Source: an uncultured Porphyromonadaceae bacterium (GTDB lineage Bacteria; Bacteroidota; Bacteroidia; Bacteroidales; Muribaculaceae). Taken from it: DNA of 33,160 nucleotides. Below the pieces are notes generated by a model. It had not been told where the DNA came from and searched no databases. It saw only the letters and a list, made by a program, of their open reading frames with translations. How positions within the stretch are numbered: position 1 is the stretch's first letter; every line of letters begins with the position of its first letter. Positions 6,861 through 14,850 of the stretch are shown here, piece by piece. The stretch spans positions 1 to 33,160 of the forward strand of contig USMC01000029.1 in NCBI GenBank assembly GCA_900555715.1, written 5' to 3'. The position numbers and the translations under genes are program-made.

Positions 6861-8303
6861 ATGAGACTATTAAGATTAATTGCAGCGGTTTGTTTTTGCT
6901 GTCTGGTGTTGTGCGCAGGTGCGAAGGAGAGAGAGGTTTCGGGTGCGGTATATACAGATCCGACCGAGGGTCCGATATTTCCCGGAAGCGTGGTTACAGG
7001 AATTCCTGCTTTTATGGAGCGCAACTTAAAATATCCTTTAGAGGCATGGAATTCGTCTAAGCTCCGTGACGTTGCGGTTGAGTGTGTGATCTGCAAGGAC
7101 GGCACCATGGCAGATGTGAAGCTCCTTAACAAAGATATTCATCCGACATTGAGAGAGGAGATACTCCGGGTATTGGGAAAAATGCAATGGATTCCGGCAA
7201 CGAAAGATGGTAAGAAAGTGAATGTGAAATATAATATGACCATTCCTCTTGTTGAGCCCGGCCGGAATGCTTTGGAGGGTGCTCCGCTGCCTTATGGGTT
7301 GGGAAAGGTAGCACGCGACGGAGAGATGTACGTGAAACGCTGGAATAAGGATAATCCCCGTTATGATACGAAGGCTGAAGAAGAATACGAGGTTGTGGAC
7401 GAGGCGTGGAGGCTGTTCCCTGAGCGCAGCGTCATATCGATGGCATCCGGTCGTATGCTTGCCGCCGCCGGCAAGTACGAGGAATGTGCGGCGCGAATGG
7501 ACAGCGCTCTGACAGCGTATCAGCGTCTGAATCCCTTGTCCGAAGAGGATCGTCTCAGTAAGATTGCCAAGCCTATGAGAATGGGATTTAACGGCCGCAA
7601 TGAACTCGGTATGGCTATCCTGCGCGCGATGGCATATGACCTTAGCGGAAATGAGGAAGCCGACAATGCTTATGGTTATGCGGTTTCGCTTGCCGACGGA
7701 CGTATTGTCGACGGCGACATAAAGGCTATCCCGTCGCGATGGGAACAAGAAGATATCCAGCAGCGCATCGAACGGATGCAGAGCGACATGACGCGAGAAT
7801 TCCTGTACGGAGGAAGTTTTGACAAGTACACGCCGAACTGGACCAAGGTTACGCGCAACTACAGCATAGCGGAACTCAGCGAATCACTTGCATGCTGGAT
7901 AAAGAAGAAAGATATAGGCAATGCACAGGTCCATCAGCTTGCCGCCCTCATCGACGAGCTCAAGGATGAAATGCGCAACGGCTACCTTTCGAAGGGCGAA
8001 TCGCTGAATCTCTTCGGAGCAAAGGCATTTGCAATATGGATGCGCGACGGCGACAGCGGTTTCGATGAATATCTGGCTTCCATCCGTGCCACCAAGCCGA
8101 GCGACGACTTACTGAAGTATCTGGCAAAGCTTGAGAAAAACAAGAAGGTCAATGCCGCCAAGCTATCTGACCGCAGGGCTGTGCTCGAATCGCTTGTATG
8201 CCAGATGGCGCCTGAATCGGCTGATGTTGCTGCTGTCAAGGAATTCTACGACAGGCGTAAAGCTGCGGAAAAGGTCTTCCCTCTCCGTTGGCTTATGGAA
8301 TAG
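6861..8303 (+). CDS. Secreted protein with TonB C-terminal-like domain
   Basis: 480 aa with an N-terminal signal peptide (MRLLRLIAAVCFCCLVLCAGA; no proper lipobox). Residues about 30-130 resemble the TonB C-terminal fold found in Bacteroidota energy-transducer proteins (GIPAFMERNLKYPLEAWNSS, VECVICKDGTMADVKLLN, MQWIPATKDGKKVNVKYNMTIPL). The remaining 350 residues are mainly helical with TPR-like stretches (DEAWRLFPERSVISMASGRMLAAAGKYEECAARM); the family is not recognised. There is no proline-rich spacer, so it is unlikely to be a classical TonB; a periplasmic role is inferred. The gene meets the minus-strand gene at 8318 tail to tail, and both stop codons lie in one hairpin. Confidence 0.7.
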   Translation: MRLLRLIAAVCFCCLVLCAGAKEREVSGAVYTDPTEGPIFPGSVVTGIPAFMERNLKYPLEAWNSSKLRDVAVECVICKDGTMADVKLLNKDIHPTLREEILRVLGKMQWIPATKDGKKVNVKYNMTIPLVEPGRNALEGAPLPYGLGKVARDGEMYVKRWNKDNPRYDTKAEEEYEVVDEAWRLFPERSVISMASGRMLAAAGKYEECAARMDSALTAYQRLNPLSEEDRLSKIAKPMRMGFNGRNELGMAILRAMAYDLSGNEEADNAYGYAVSLADGRIVDGDIKAIPSRWEQEDIQQRIERMQSDMTREFLYGGSFDKYTPNWTKVTRNYSIAELSESLACWIKKKDIGNAQVHQLAALIDELKDEMRNGYLSKGESLNLFGAKAFAIWMRDGDSGFDEYLASIRATKPSDDLLKYLAKLEKNKKVNAAKLSDRRAVLESLVCQMAPESADVAAVKEFYDRRKAAEKVFPLRWLME

Positions 8304-8323
8304 AGCTCCCGACGAGCCTATTC
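8298..8323. terminator. Shared hairpin over two convergent stop codons
   Basis: GAATAG (8298-8303) pairs with CTATTC (8318-8323), with an inner GCTC/GAGC stem. The TAG of the plus-strand gene is in the left arm and the TAG of the minus-strand gene is in the right arm. No clear U-tract follows. Confidence 0.5.
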
Positions 8324-8728
8324 TGTGATTGTCTTTGCAGATTTGGTGACCCTCGTCTTTCCGTCGGACATCTTGTCGAGACGGATGTAGACGCCGTCGG
8401 CGGGTTCTGTGTCATGGCAGACGCCGCTCAGGTCGTAGAAAACGCTTTCTACAACGGTGGCTTCTGTCCGGGCGTCGTCAATGCCGGCTTTGCCGGTCTT
8501 GCAGCTGATGTGCGAAACGTCGGCAAAGGCATGCCGGGCGACGGTGACGCCGCCGAGGCTTATGTTCACCTCGTTGCCGGTGCCGAATTTCACCGCCGGA
8601 GCATCGGAGAAATCGTATTCGATGTTATCTCCGGAGCGAAGGCAGATCTGAATATAATAGTCCTGAGCCATTACCGCTGCGGCAGCGAGTGCGGCGACGG
8701 CAAAGCTTAGTGTTCTTGTCGCTTTCAT
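8318..8728 (-). CDS. Small secreted protein, function unknown
   Basis: 136 aa with a signal peptide (MKATRTLSFAVAALAAAAVMAQ). The middle is beta-rich (YYIQICLRSGDNIEYDFSDAPAVKF). The C-terminal segment VFYDLSGVCHDTEP-ADGVYIRL-DGKTRVTK has the YDLxG ... GVYI ... K pattern of the short sorting-like tails on many Bacteroidales secreted proteins, so type IX export or cell-surface attachment is possible. It follows the SGNH hydrolase gene by 7 nt and is probably co-transcribed and functionally linked with it. Not assigned to a named family. Confidence 0.65.
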   Translation of the reverse strand: MKATRTLSFAVAALAAAAVMAQDYYIQICLRSGDNIEYDFSDAPAVKFGTGNEVNISLGGVTVARHAFADVSHISCKTGKAGIDDARTEATVVESVFYDLSGVCHDTEPADGVYIRLDKMSDGKTRVTKSAKTITE

Positions 8729-8735
8729 ACCGTTA

Positions 8736-9536
8736 TCAGTCGGTGATAACTTTTTCGAGCGCCTGGATGAGGACGTTAGCCATCATCTGAAAGCCGGGGT
8801 CGTTGGGGTGGAGAGCATCGTCGATGGAGAGCTTGCGCAGATTGCGCTGTCCGCCGCATTCGAAGAAGAAATCGGCTACGGGGAATGACTCGTGCTGGGC
8901 TATCTGGCGTACTATCTCGGCGTAGTCCTGCAGATAATTGCCATTTTTGGGCTCGTACCACTTCGCGGGCAGATAGCCGCTGAAACCGTATCCTTTTCTG
9001 GGGGTGCAGAGCACAATTTTCGCTTCGGGATTGACGGAGAATATTTTGTCGATGAGCTTGCGGTAGGAGGCGGCGAAGGTGCCGTTGTCGGCGTTGTTGA
9101 GATAGTCTTCTATTGTTCCGGGAGCTATGCTGTTGCCCCAGTCGTTGATGCCGTGTTCGATGGTGTAATAGTCGGCTTTTACTACTTTGTCGACCGAGCG
9201 CCAGGCGCAGCCGCCGTTGTCGCCGACGTTGATGAGCTTGGTGAACGCGAGTCTGTCCATTACACGGTCCTGATAGCCGCGTGTCAGTCCGACGGCGTTC
9301 TGTGTGGCTGTGATGTGGTCGTTGTACCAGGTTATTGACGTTCCGACGGAGCACCATGTGCCGTCGACGGGGCGTGCTGTTACGTCAGCTGCCGGTGCCG
9401 ACTGGCTGAACTGGATTTCGACATTGTCGGGTGCTACGTTGAGAACTTCTTTTCCGTTCTGTTTTACAGATACACTCTGAGCCCATGCGCCCGTAAAGAT
9501 GGCAAGCGAGAGAAATGCGGTAAAAATTTTTTTCAT
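8736..9536 (-). CDS. Secreted SGNH/GDSL-family hydrolase
   Basis: 266 aa with signal peptide MKKIFTAFLSLAIFTGAWA. A short N-terminal beta segment precedes an SGNH esterase domain. Block I is VGTSITW with the presumed nucleophile Ser67; the usual GDS reads GTS here. Block III is HGINDW (Asn131), block V is DALHPND (Asp240, His243). Such enzymes remove acyl groups from polysaccharides, xylan or peptidoglycan; the substrate cannot be deduced. The gene is separated from the rubrerythrin gene upstream by a strong terminator and is followed closely by the small secreted protein. No good promoter box was seen in the 54 nt between the terminator and the start. Confidence 0.85.
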   Translation of the reverse strand: MKKIFTAFLSLAIFTGAWAQSVSVKQNGKEVLNVAPDNVEIQFSQSAPAADVTARPVDGTWCSVGTSITWYNDHITATQNAVGLTRGYQDRVMDRLAFTKLINVGDNGGCAWRSVDKVVKADYYTIEHGINDWGNSIAPGTIEDYLNNADNGTFAASYRKLIDKIFSVNPEAKIVLCTPRKGYGFSGYLPAKWYEPKNGNYLQDYAEIVRQIAQHESFPVADFFFECGGQRNLRKLSIDDALHPNDPGFQMMANVLIQALEKVITD

Positions 9537-9590
9537 GGTTGTAATGATTGGTGTTGTTTTAAGTATCCATTTTTTTCAATGTCCACTTAT

Positions 9591-9631
9591 AAAAAACGGG
9601 TTTTATTGAAAACTGATTCAATAAAACCCGT
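9591..9631 (-). terminator. Rho-independent terminator after rubrerythrin
   Basis: A perfect 15-bp inverted repeat (9596-9610 and 9617-9631) with a 6-nt loop is followed on the minus strand by a T-run at 9591-9596. It ends the acyltransferase-rubrerythrin unit. Confidence 0.92.
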
Positions 9632-9656
9632 GGTGATTTCGTTCTGCGACCGGCAA

Positions 9657-10208
9657 TTATTTGCCGAAGTAACGCTTGTAGAGACCCTGGAAGCCCTGTC
9701 CGTGACGTGCTTCGTCCTTAGCCATTTCGTGAACGGTGTCGTGGATGGCGTCGAGGTTGAGCTCTTTAGCGCGTTTTGCGATGCGCATCTTGTCGGCGTT
9801 GGCGCCTGCTTCTGCTGCCATGCGCTTCTCAAGGTTTGTCTTGGTGTCCCAGACGAGCTCGCCGAGGAGTTCGGCGAATTTGCTTGCGTGCTCGGCTTCT
9901 TCCCAAGCGTAGCGCTTGAAAGCCTCGGCAACTTCGGGATATCCTTCGCGGTCGGCCTGGCGGCTCATGGCGAGGTACATGCCCACTTCGGTGCATTCAC
10001 CGTTGAAGTGTGCGGTGAGGTCTTTGATCATTTCCTCGTCGCAGCCTTTGGCTACGCCGATTTCGTGTTCTGTGACAAACTGAAGAGCGGCTTCAGTGTC
10101 CATTTCTTTGAATTTGCTGCGGGGAGCGCCGCACATAGGGCACTTTTCGGGCGCTTCGTCGCCTTCGTAGACGTAGCCGCAAACAGTGCAGATAAATTTC
10201 TTCTTCAT
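9657..10208 (-). CDS. rbr: Reverse rubrerythrin (peroxide-reducing)
   Basis: 183 aa. The rubredoxin domain is at the N-terminus (Cys8, Cys11, Cys23 and Cys26 in FICTVCGYVYEGDEAPEKCPMCG), followed by a four-helix ferritin-like diiron domain with E-x-x-H motifs (EEAEH at 103-107, DEARH at 165-169). This order is that of reverse rubrerythrin; classical rubrerythrin has the rubredoxin domain last. Family members reduce hydrogen peroxide with electrons from NADH via partner proteins and protect anaerobes from oxygen. It lies 30 nt downstream of the acyltransferase gene in the same orientation with no promoter between, so both are probably one transcript ending at the 9591-9631 terminator. Confidence 0.93.
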   Translation of the reverse strand: MKKKFICTVCGYVYEGDEAPEKCPMCGAPRSKFKEMDTEAALQFVTEHEIGVAKGCDEEMIKDLTAHFNGECTEVGMYLAMSRQADREGYPEVAEAFKRYAWEEAEHASKFAELLGELVWDTKTNLEKRMAAEAGANADKMRIAKRAKELNLDAIHDTVHEMAKDEARHGQGFQGLYKRYFGK

Positions 10209-10238
10209 GTTCGTTTGTGATTGTTTTTGAGGGGGATA

Positions 10239-11423
10239 TCAGATAATTCCGTGTTTCTTGAACACTTTTGTTATTTTGTCGATCGCATATTCGAGCTGCT
10301 CGGGAGTGTGTGTTGCCATGAGGCTGAAACGGATCAGCGTGTCCTGCGGAGCGACGGCGGGCGACACTACCGGGTTGACGAAGATTCCTTCATCGAGGAG
10401 CTCGGTGGTGATTGCGAATGTCTTGAAGTTGTCGCGGATAAATAGCGGAATGATGGGTGTCGAGGTGTGTCCTATCTCGAATCCGCGGCTGCGGAAGCCT
10501 TCGAGCGCCATGTTGGTGAGCTTCCAGAGGTTTTCCTGGCGTTCGGGCTCTTCAATCATAATGTCGATTGCCTTGAGTGCGGCGGCAGTGGATGCCGGAG
10601 TGATGCTGGCGGTGAAGATGTAGGAACGCGAGTGGTGGCGGAGGAAATTCGTTATTTCCTTGTCGGTGGCGATGAAGCCGCCGAGCGATGCGAACGACTT
10701 GGAGAATGTGCCCATGACGAGGTCTACATCGTCGGTGACGCCGAAGTGGTTGCAGACACCGCGTCCGCCTTCTCCGAAGACGCCGATGGCGTGAGCTTCG
10801 TCCACCATGACGGATGCGTCATATTTTTTTGCCAGACGGACGATTTCGGGGAGGTCGGCAACGTCGCCTTCCATCGAGAACACACCGTCGGTGACGATGA
10901 GCTTCACTTTGTCGGGCTCGCACTTCTGGAGCTGCTCTTCGAGCGACTTCATGTCGTTGTGGCGGTATTTGAGCGATTTGCTGAAGGAAAGACGGCGGCC
11001 TTCGATGATTGAGGCGTGGTCCTGCTCGTCCCAGATGATATAGTCTTCGCGTCCGGTGAGCGTGCTGACAACGCCGAGGTTCACGCCGAAACCGGTGGAG
11101 TAGATCATGACATCCTCTTTGCCGATATATTCGGCGATGCGCTGCTCAAGCTTCTTGTGGAGGTCGAGAGTGCCGTTGAGGAACGGTGAGCCGGCGCAGC
11201 CGGTGCCGTATTTCTTGGTGGCTTCTATTGCTGCTTCTTTGATGCGGGGGTCGTTGACGAGTCCGGTGTAGCAGTTCGAGCCGAACATGAGCACTTTTTT
11301 GCCGTTGATGATGACTTCGGGTTCCTGCTCGGAAGAAATAGCGCGGAAATAGGGATATACGCCAGCTGCCTTTGCTTCCTGCGGAGCTGTGTATTTGGAT
11401 AACTTGGTCTGTAATAATTTCAT
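10239..11423 (-). CDS. Serine palmitoyltransferase-like PLP acyltransferase (alpha-oxoamine synthase family)
   Basis: 394 aa, fold type I PLP enzyme. Visible residues: His136 in QDHASI (stacks on PLP), Asp208 and His211 in VDEAHAIGVFGEGGRG, and Lys242 in GTFSKSFASLGG (Schiff base). The N-terminal stretch GVYPYFRAISSEQEPEVIINGKKVLMFGSNCYTGL strongly resembles the serine palmitoyltransferase of Bacteroides, which condenses serine with a long acyl-CoA in the first step of sphingolipid synthesis. Glycine C-acetyltransferase and 8-amino-7-oxononanoate synthase are close relatives and cannot be excluded. A TAACTTTG box at 11491-11498 suggests a leader of about 60 nt. Co-transcription with rubrerythrin is likely. 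Confidence 0.85.
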   Translation of the reverse strand: MKLLQTKLSKYTAPQEAKAAGVYPYFRAISSEQEPEVIINGKKVLMFGSNCYTGLVNDPRIKEAAIEATKKYGTGCAGSPFLNGTLDLHKKLEQRIAEYIGKEDVMIYSTGFGVNLGVVSTLTGREDYIIWDEQDHASIIEGRRLSFSKSLKYRHNDMKSLEEQLQKCEPDKVKLIVTDGVFSMEGDVADLPEIVRLAKKYDASVMVDEAHAIGVFGEGGRGVCNHFGVTDDVDLVMGTFSKSFASLGGFIATDKEITNFLRHHSRSYIFTASITPASTAAALKAIDIMIEEPERQENLWKLTNMALEGFRSRGFEIGHTSTPIIPLFIRDNFKTFAITTELLDEGIFVNPVVSPAVAPQDTLIRFSLMATHTPEQLEYAIDKITKVFKKHGII

Positions 11424-11490
11424 AGTCTTGAAAATACAAAAGTCGTGGGCTTTCGTGGCTCGTAGTGCGCCGTTTTCGTTTTGCCGATTG

Positions 11491-11498
11491 CAAAGTTA
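11491..11498 (-). promoter_or_regulatory. -7 element of the acyltransferase-rubrerythrin unit
   Basis: TAACTTTG on the minus strand, 68 nt before the start codon. The upstream region is a T-rich run without a clear TTTG at the expected distance. Confidence 0.55.
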
Positions 11499-11538
11499 CG
11501 AAAAAAAACATCAAAAAAACCACCATCTTTCGTATTTT

Positions 11539-11730
11539 TTAACGATAAATGCCCGATACTCTGTTCTGAGTCGCCCCGCCATTGATAGTGATGTCGCAAC
11601 TCCTTACAAAAGAAGTCATACGAATAGCTGTCAAAAACAATTGTAATGCTTCCTCTGTGCTGGAGCATGATGTAAATGCCGGAGCAAGCGAGATTGCTAT
11701 AAGCCCCAATCGGACAAATAGTTTCATCAT
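11539..11730 (-). CDS. Small predicted lipoprotein
   Basis: 63 aa, starting MMKLFVRLGLIAISLAPAFTSCSSTEE. A short charged start, a hydrophobic stretch and a plausible lipobox (FTSC) are seen, followed by only about 42 residues without recognised domains. Its ATG overlaps the TGA of the CotH gene (ATGATGA), an arrangement typical of translational coupling, which is the best argument that it is real. It could instead be the eroded start of a longer lipoprotein gene. Confidence 0.45.
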   Translation of the reverse strand: MMKLFVRLGLIAISLAPAFTSCSSTEEALQLFLTAIRMTSFVRSCDITINGGATQNRVSGIYR

Positions 11731-13148
11731 TCAATCCTGAGTTTCCGCTGGTTAATAATATAGATTCCTTTTTTAAGACTTGAAATAGCCTCTGCTTCGT
11801 TTTTGAATTTCCCGATAAAGATGCCTTGAAGGTTGTAGACCATGACAGAGGTATCGGAATTGTCTTTCACCGGCATTTGTGCGGATGCATATTGGCTTAC
11901 AGGAAGATGCTTGTCAAACCATTCGATGTTGCGCCGGAGAGCGTTCTTTATTCTGTCTGCCCTAAGCTGCGCTGTTTGAGTCGGGTCTTCATTCCATCGT
12001 GCGCAATCATTAGCCCATGCACTGCCAAGGGGTAATACAATTTCGTCGATTTGATTGTATATCTCCGACAACCTATTGGGATAAACCTCACTCCATACCA
12101 GTTCAACAGACTTGCAGAAACTGTCGTATTGGATAATCTCGCCTATCCAGTGAGGCGCAAATCCATAGTGGACTTTCATTCGGAAGGTGTAATCGGTTTT
12201 CTCGCGATTATAGCAGACTAAATCCCATATCGGACCGGCTACCCATTTGGCATTGTCTGCCAGGTCTTTGTGAAGATAGAAACTACCGTGGAATCCGTCG
12301 GGATTATCCATGACTTCCTGTAATATGAAGAATCGGGCCATGCTTTCGGCGTCAATGTATTCTTCCCAGACGGTAGAAGTCTTGTCGGCAGAATAGATGG
12401 CAGCGTTGATGGATTTGAACTCACTCGTGAGCCACTGCAACTGAGCATTGGACAAATCTTCGGGCGAGTGGTATCGCAGAGTAAGATCCCACTTGTCACA
12501 TTCAGGAATAGTAATCTGATCTTCATCATTATAATTGTCGACCTCGACAAGCCACCCTCCTTTTATAAGTTCAGGATTTGTTTCTTGGTCTTGTTGCTTG
12601 TATATGTTCACACGGTTTTCGTCAATCCGGATAGTTTCCGTAATGAAATACAACCCTATATAATCTCCGTTCAAAACGACTTCAACGGGACGGAACCCCG
12701 GAGTCCATGCCATATTCATGAGTTTACCCAACTGTAAACCTGCCACTGTATTTTCGGTTGGCTTCAGAAGTGCCCAATGTTTGTTCTTGGGCATTCCCAT
12801 CACTGCTGTTTTCTTATCAAGTTTTATCTTATATGGTTTTTTCGCTCCTTTCCACGAAGAATGTCCGCGGCCGCGAATTTGCATTGATAGTGGCTGGACC
12901 TTACTTCCGAGAGCCGCAATGCCTTCAGCTCCCATAGGGTCAAGCCAATATGTAGCATTAAGGTATTCAGTCTTTGATACAATCGGAGCGTGGTTTTCGG
13001 TTTCGATGTATAAAGCCGGTATAGTGCCGGAAACCGTGTTCGGACTCTGTGGTTCGGGTTCATTAGCCATACTGTCCTCAGTGCATGACATAAGGAGCAG
13101 TGCCGATACGAATATGATATTTCGTATTATATAGTTTATCTTGTCCAT
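11727..13148 (-). CDS. CotH-kinase family lipoprotein
   Basis: 473 aa. The start at 13148 (MDKINYIIRNIIFVSALLLMSC) gives a lipoprotein signal with Cys22; the open frame upstream lacks a signal. The central region has CotH-family features: LYIETENHAPI, the SMQIRGRGHSSWKGAKKPYKIKLD motif, KNKHWALL, and RFFILQEVMDNPDG...SFYLHKD...WVAGPIWDLV, where Asp-containing segments correspond to the kinase-like active site. CotH of Bacillus phosphorylates spore-coat proteins; bacterial surface homologues are mostly uncharacterised, and some are linked with cellulosomal or surface matrices. The C-terminus (VMVYNLQGIFIGKF...LKKGIYIINQRKLRIE) looks like a short sorting-type tail. It lies 82 nt behind the sigma-barrel fusion gene, same strand, and overlaps the small lipoprotein gene. 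Confidence 0.88.
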   Translation of the reverse strand: MDKINYIIRNIIFVSALLLMSCTEDSMANEPEPQSPNTVSGTIPALYIETENHAPIVSKTEYLNATYWLDPMGAEGIAALGSKVQPLSMQIRGRGHSSWKGAKKPYKIKLDKKTAVMGMPKNKHWALLKPTENTVAGLQLGKLMNMAWTPGFRPVEVVLNGDYIGLYFITETIRIDENRVNIYKQQDQETNPELIKGGWLVEVDNYNDEDQITIPECDKWDLTLRYHSPEDLSNAQLQWLTSEFKSINAAIYSADKTSTVWEEYIDAESMARFFILQEVMDNPDGFHGSFYLHKDLADNAKWVAGPIWDLVCYNREKTDYTFRMKVHYGFAPHWIGEIIQYDSFCKSVELVWSEVYPNRLSEIYNQIDEIVLPLGSAWANDCARWNEDPTQTAQLRADRIKNALRRNIEWFDKHLPVSQYASAQMPVKDNSDTSVMVYNLQGIFIGKFKNEAEAISSLKKGIYIINQRKLRIE

Positions 13149-13230
13149 CAGTACAAGTATTTTATAGGTTTTATTATATAGATGACGAATGCACGTAAAG
13201 ACTGCATCCAATACAATTTAATTAATGCAC

Positions 13231-14790
13231 TTACCAAGTAAACCTCAGACCAATCGGCAATGTGAATTCAAAAGGCTTTTCCTGCCTGATAGTCTTGATT
13301 TCACCACCGGGATTGAAATAGTAATGAATCGACGGTTCCGCAAATATGCTGAACGACGGTGTAAAATGATACTGTATTCCAAGACCACCCTCAACCGACC
13401 ATTGCAATGGAGCTTGTATATGGATTTTATCGGTTTGTGGCACCGGCAAATCAAATGAGTACTTCCAGACAGACTGTCGCCCGCTCACAGGAATATCCAG
13501 CGCACCGCCGCCATGTACATACAGAGAGAATCTTCCGGCTGAGAAAATGTGGTAATTGAATTTCAACGGCACACCAATATAGTGTATCTGCTGATTCACA
13601 CGCTGTTCCCATAGTTTACTCTCAGAGAGAAAATCAGATTCCATGAATGAATAACGCACTCCGGTCTCAATGCTCCAACGCGATGTCAGAGCCTTGTTGA
13701 GCGACAGACCTATAATTACCGGCATTTTGTGATGCGATTTCTCGCTGACTTCTATTTCAGCGTCAGGCTCTCCTGATGGTAAATCGGGATGCGTGGGGTC
13801 GGGAATTCTGTAGCTGTTGGCATTATCCTGTCCTGAGATGCCGGAATATGCCAATGACAGACTCCAGTCGGGGTTTGAGCTATGTTGTTGAACTGTAGCT
13901 TTTTGCTCCGCTATCGGAGAATCCCAATCGTTCAATCTAATAACAGGGTGTACGTCATCTTCAGATATACTGTCTTTCGGAGCAGAAGGAATGGTGTCGT
14001 TCTGAATTAGAGCTTTGGCAACAAGTTCTGAATCCTGTGTTTTCCGGCTCCGCAGAATCTCATATATTGTCGGGGAGACTCCGACACTGTCAGTGTCATC
14101 AGTGGCTGTAGCTGAGTCCGGCAAGATATTGTGATTGCTGTCGTCATTATTGCTTATGACGGAACGTGACTGTTTCGCATCCTCGTGTGCAGGCATGATG
14201 AGCCATATAATCACAATAAGCGCAAGCAATGAGAGCAATCCCATTTGCATACGGTATTCCTTAATCAACCGTCTCAACATTGCTTTTGCGTGCGTGAGTT
14301 GCGAAGATGAAGAATGTGGAGCTATTCCGAGCAGTTCGCCAATTTCTTTATGCGAAAGCCCATCCAAAACGGCAAGCCGGAATATTTTGCCATATCCTCC
14401 AGGTAATTGATCTAAAATATCGCTGAGTTCTGTCCAGGAAAGCATGGTCTCATCGCTTTCCGGATCGTCGGTGCTGTATTCTCCGACGTCTTCTGACAGA
14501 TGGGCGCAATCGTGGTTTAGTTCCTCTTTAAGATATTGGATAGCCAGATTCTTCATTATGGAAGTCAGCCAAGCCGACACTTTTGATGTTTTCCGCAATG
14601 ATGAAATCGAAACAAAAGCAATAAGGAACCCGTCATGAAGTATGTCAGATACAACTTCTTTATTCTTAATATAATACGATACGACCTTACGCATAGGGTC
14701 AAGATAAGTCTGATAGAGAATCCCTAAGGCATCTCTATCTCCCGATTGGCATTTTCTGACAATCGTATCTATGTCCTGTGTTTCAGTCAT
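13231..14790 (-). CDS. ECF sigma factor fused to transmembrane helix and outer-membrane beta-barrel
   Basis: One uninterrupted 519-codon frame. Residues about 10-90 are sigma region 2 (DRDALGILYQTYLDPM, ILHDGFLIAFV, KVSAWLTSIMKNLAIQYLK). Residues about 117-178 are sigma region 4 with helix-turn-helix (LPGGYGKIFRLAVLDGLSHKEIGELLGIAPHSSSSQLTHAKAMLRRLI). Residues 183-199 form a single transmembrane helix (GLLSLLALIVIIWLIMP). Residues about 200-300 are a polar, Asp/Ser-rich periplasmic linker. Residues about 305-519 are an outer-membrane beta-barrel of the PorT/OMP_b-brl type (HYIGVPLKFNYHIF, LQWSVEGGLGIQYHFTPSFSIFAEPSIHYYF) ending in an aromatic residue (GLRFTW) as BAM substrates do. In Bacteroidota such TM-barrel proteins normally sit next to a sigma gene as a separate protein. 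The start at 14790 fits family length; a Met at 181 could allow internal initiation. A consensus promoter lies upstream. Confidence 0.88.
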   Translation of the reverse strand: MTETQDIDTIVRKCQSGDRDALGILYQTYLDPMRKVVSYYIKNKEVVSDILHDGFLIAFVSISSLRKTSKVSAWLTSIMKNLAIQYLKEELNHDCAHLSEDVGEYSTDDPESDETMLSWTELSDILDQLPGGYGKIFRLAVLDGLSHKEIGELLGIAPHSSSSQLTHAKAMLRRLIKEYRMQMGLLSLLALIVIIWLIMPAHEDAKQSRSVISNNDDSNHNILPDSATATDDTDSVGVSPTIYEILRSRKTQDSELVAKALIQNDTIPSAPKDSISEDDVHPVIRLNDWDSPIAEQKATVQQHSSNPDWSLSLAYSGISGQDNANSYRIPDPTHPDLPSGEPDAEIEVSEKSHHKMPVIIGLSLNKALTSRWSIETGVRYSFMESDFLSESKLWEQRVNQQIHYIGVPLKFNYHIFSAGRFSLYVHGGGALDIPVSGRQSVWKYSFDLPVPQTDKIHIQAPLQWSVEGGLGIQYHFTPSFSIFAEPSIHYYFNPGGEIKTIRQEKPFEFTLPIGLRFTW

Positions 14791-14850
14791 ACTATATAGA
14801 TATGAAGACACTGAAAAGACTGCATGGACGGACGTCGCTTTTTTCTGATA

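Noticed and set aside
8892..10220. Long plus-strand open frames over the SGNH and rubrerythrin genes
   Set aside because: Their translations show only repetitive shadow composition; the minus-strand genes have clear catalytic motifs.
13149..13211. Longer N-terminus of the CotH protein
   Set aside because: The lipoprotein signal with Cys22 begins at 13148; the added residues carry no export signal.
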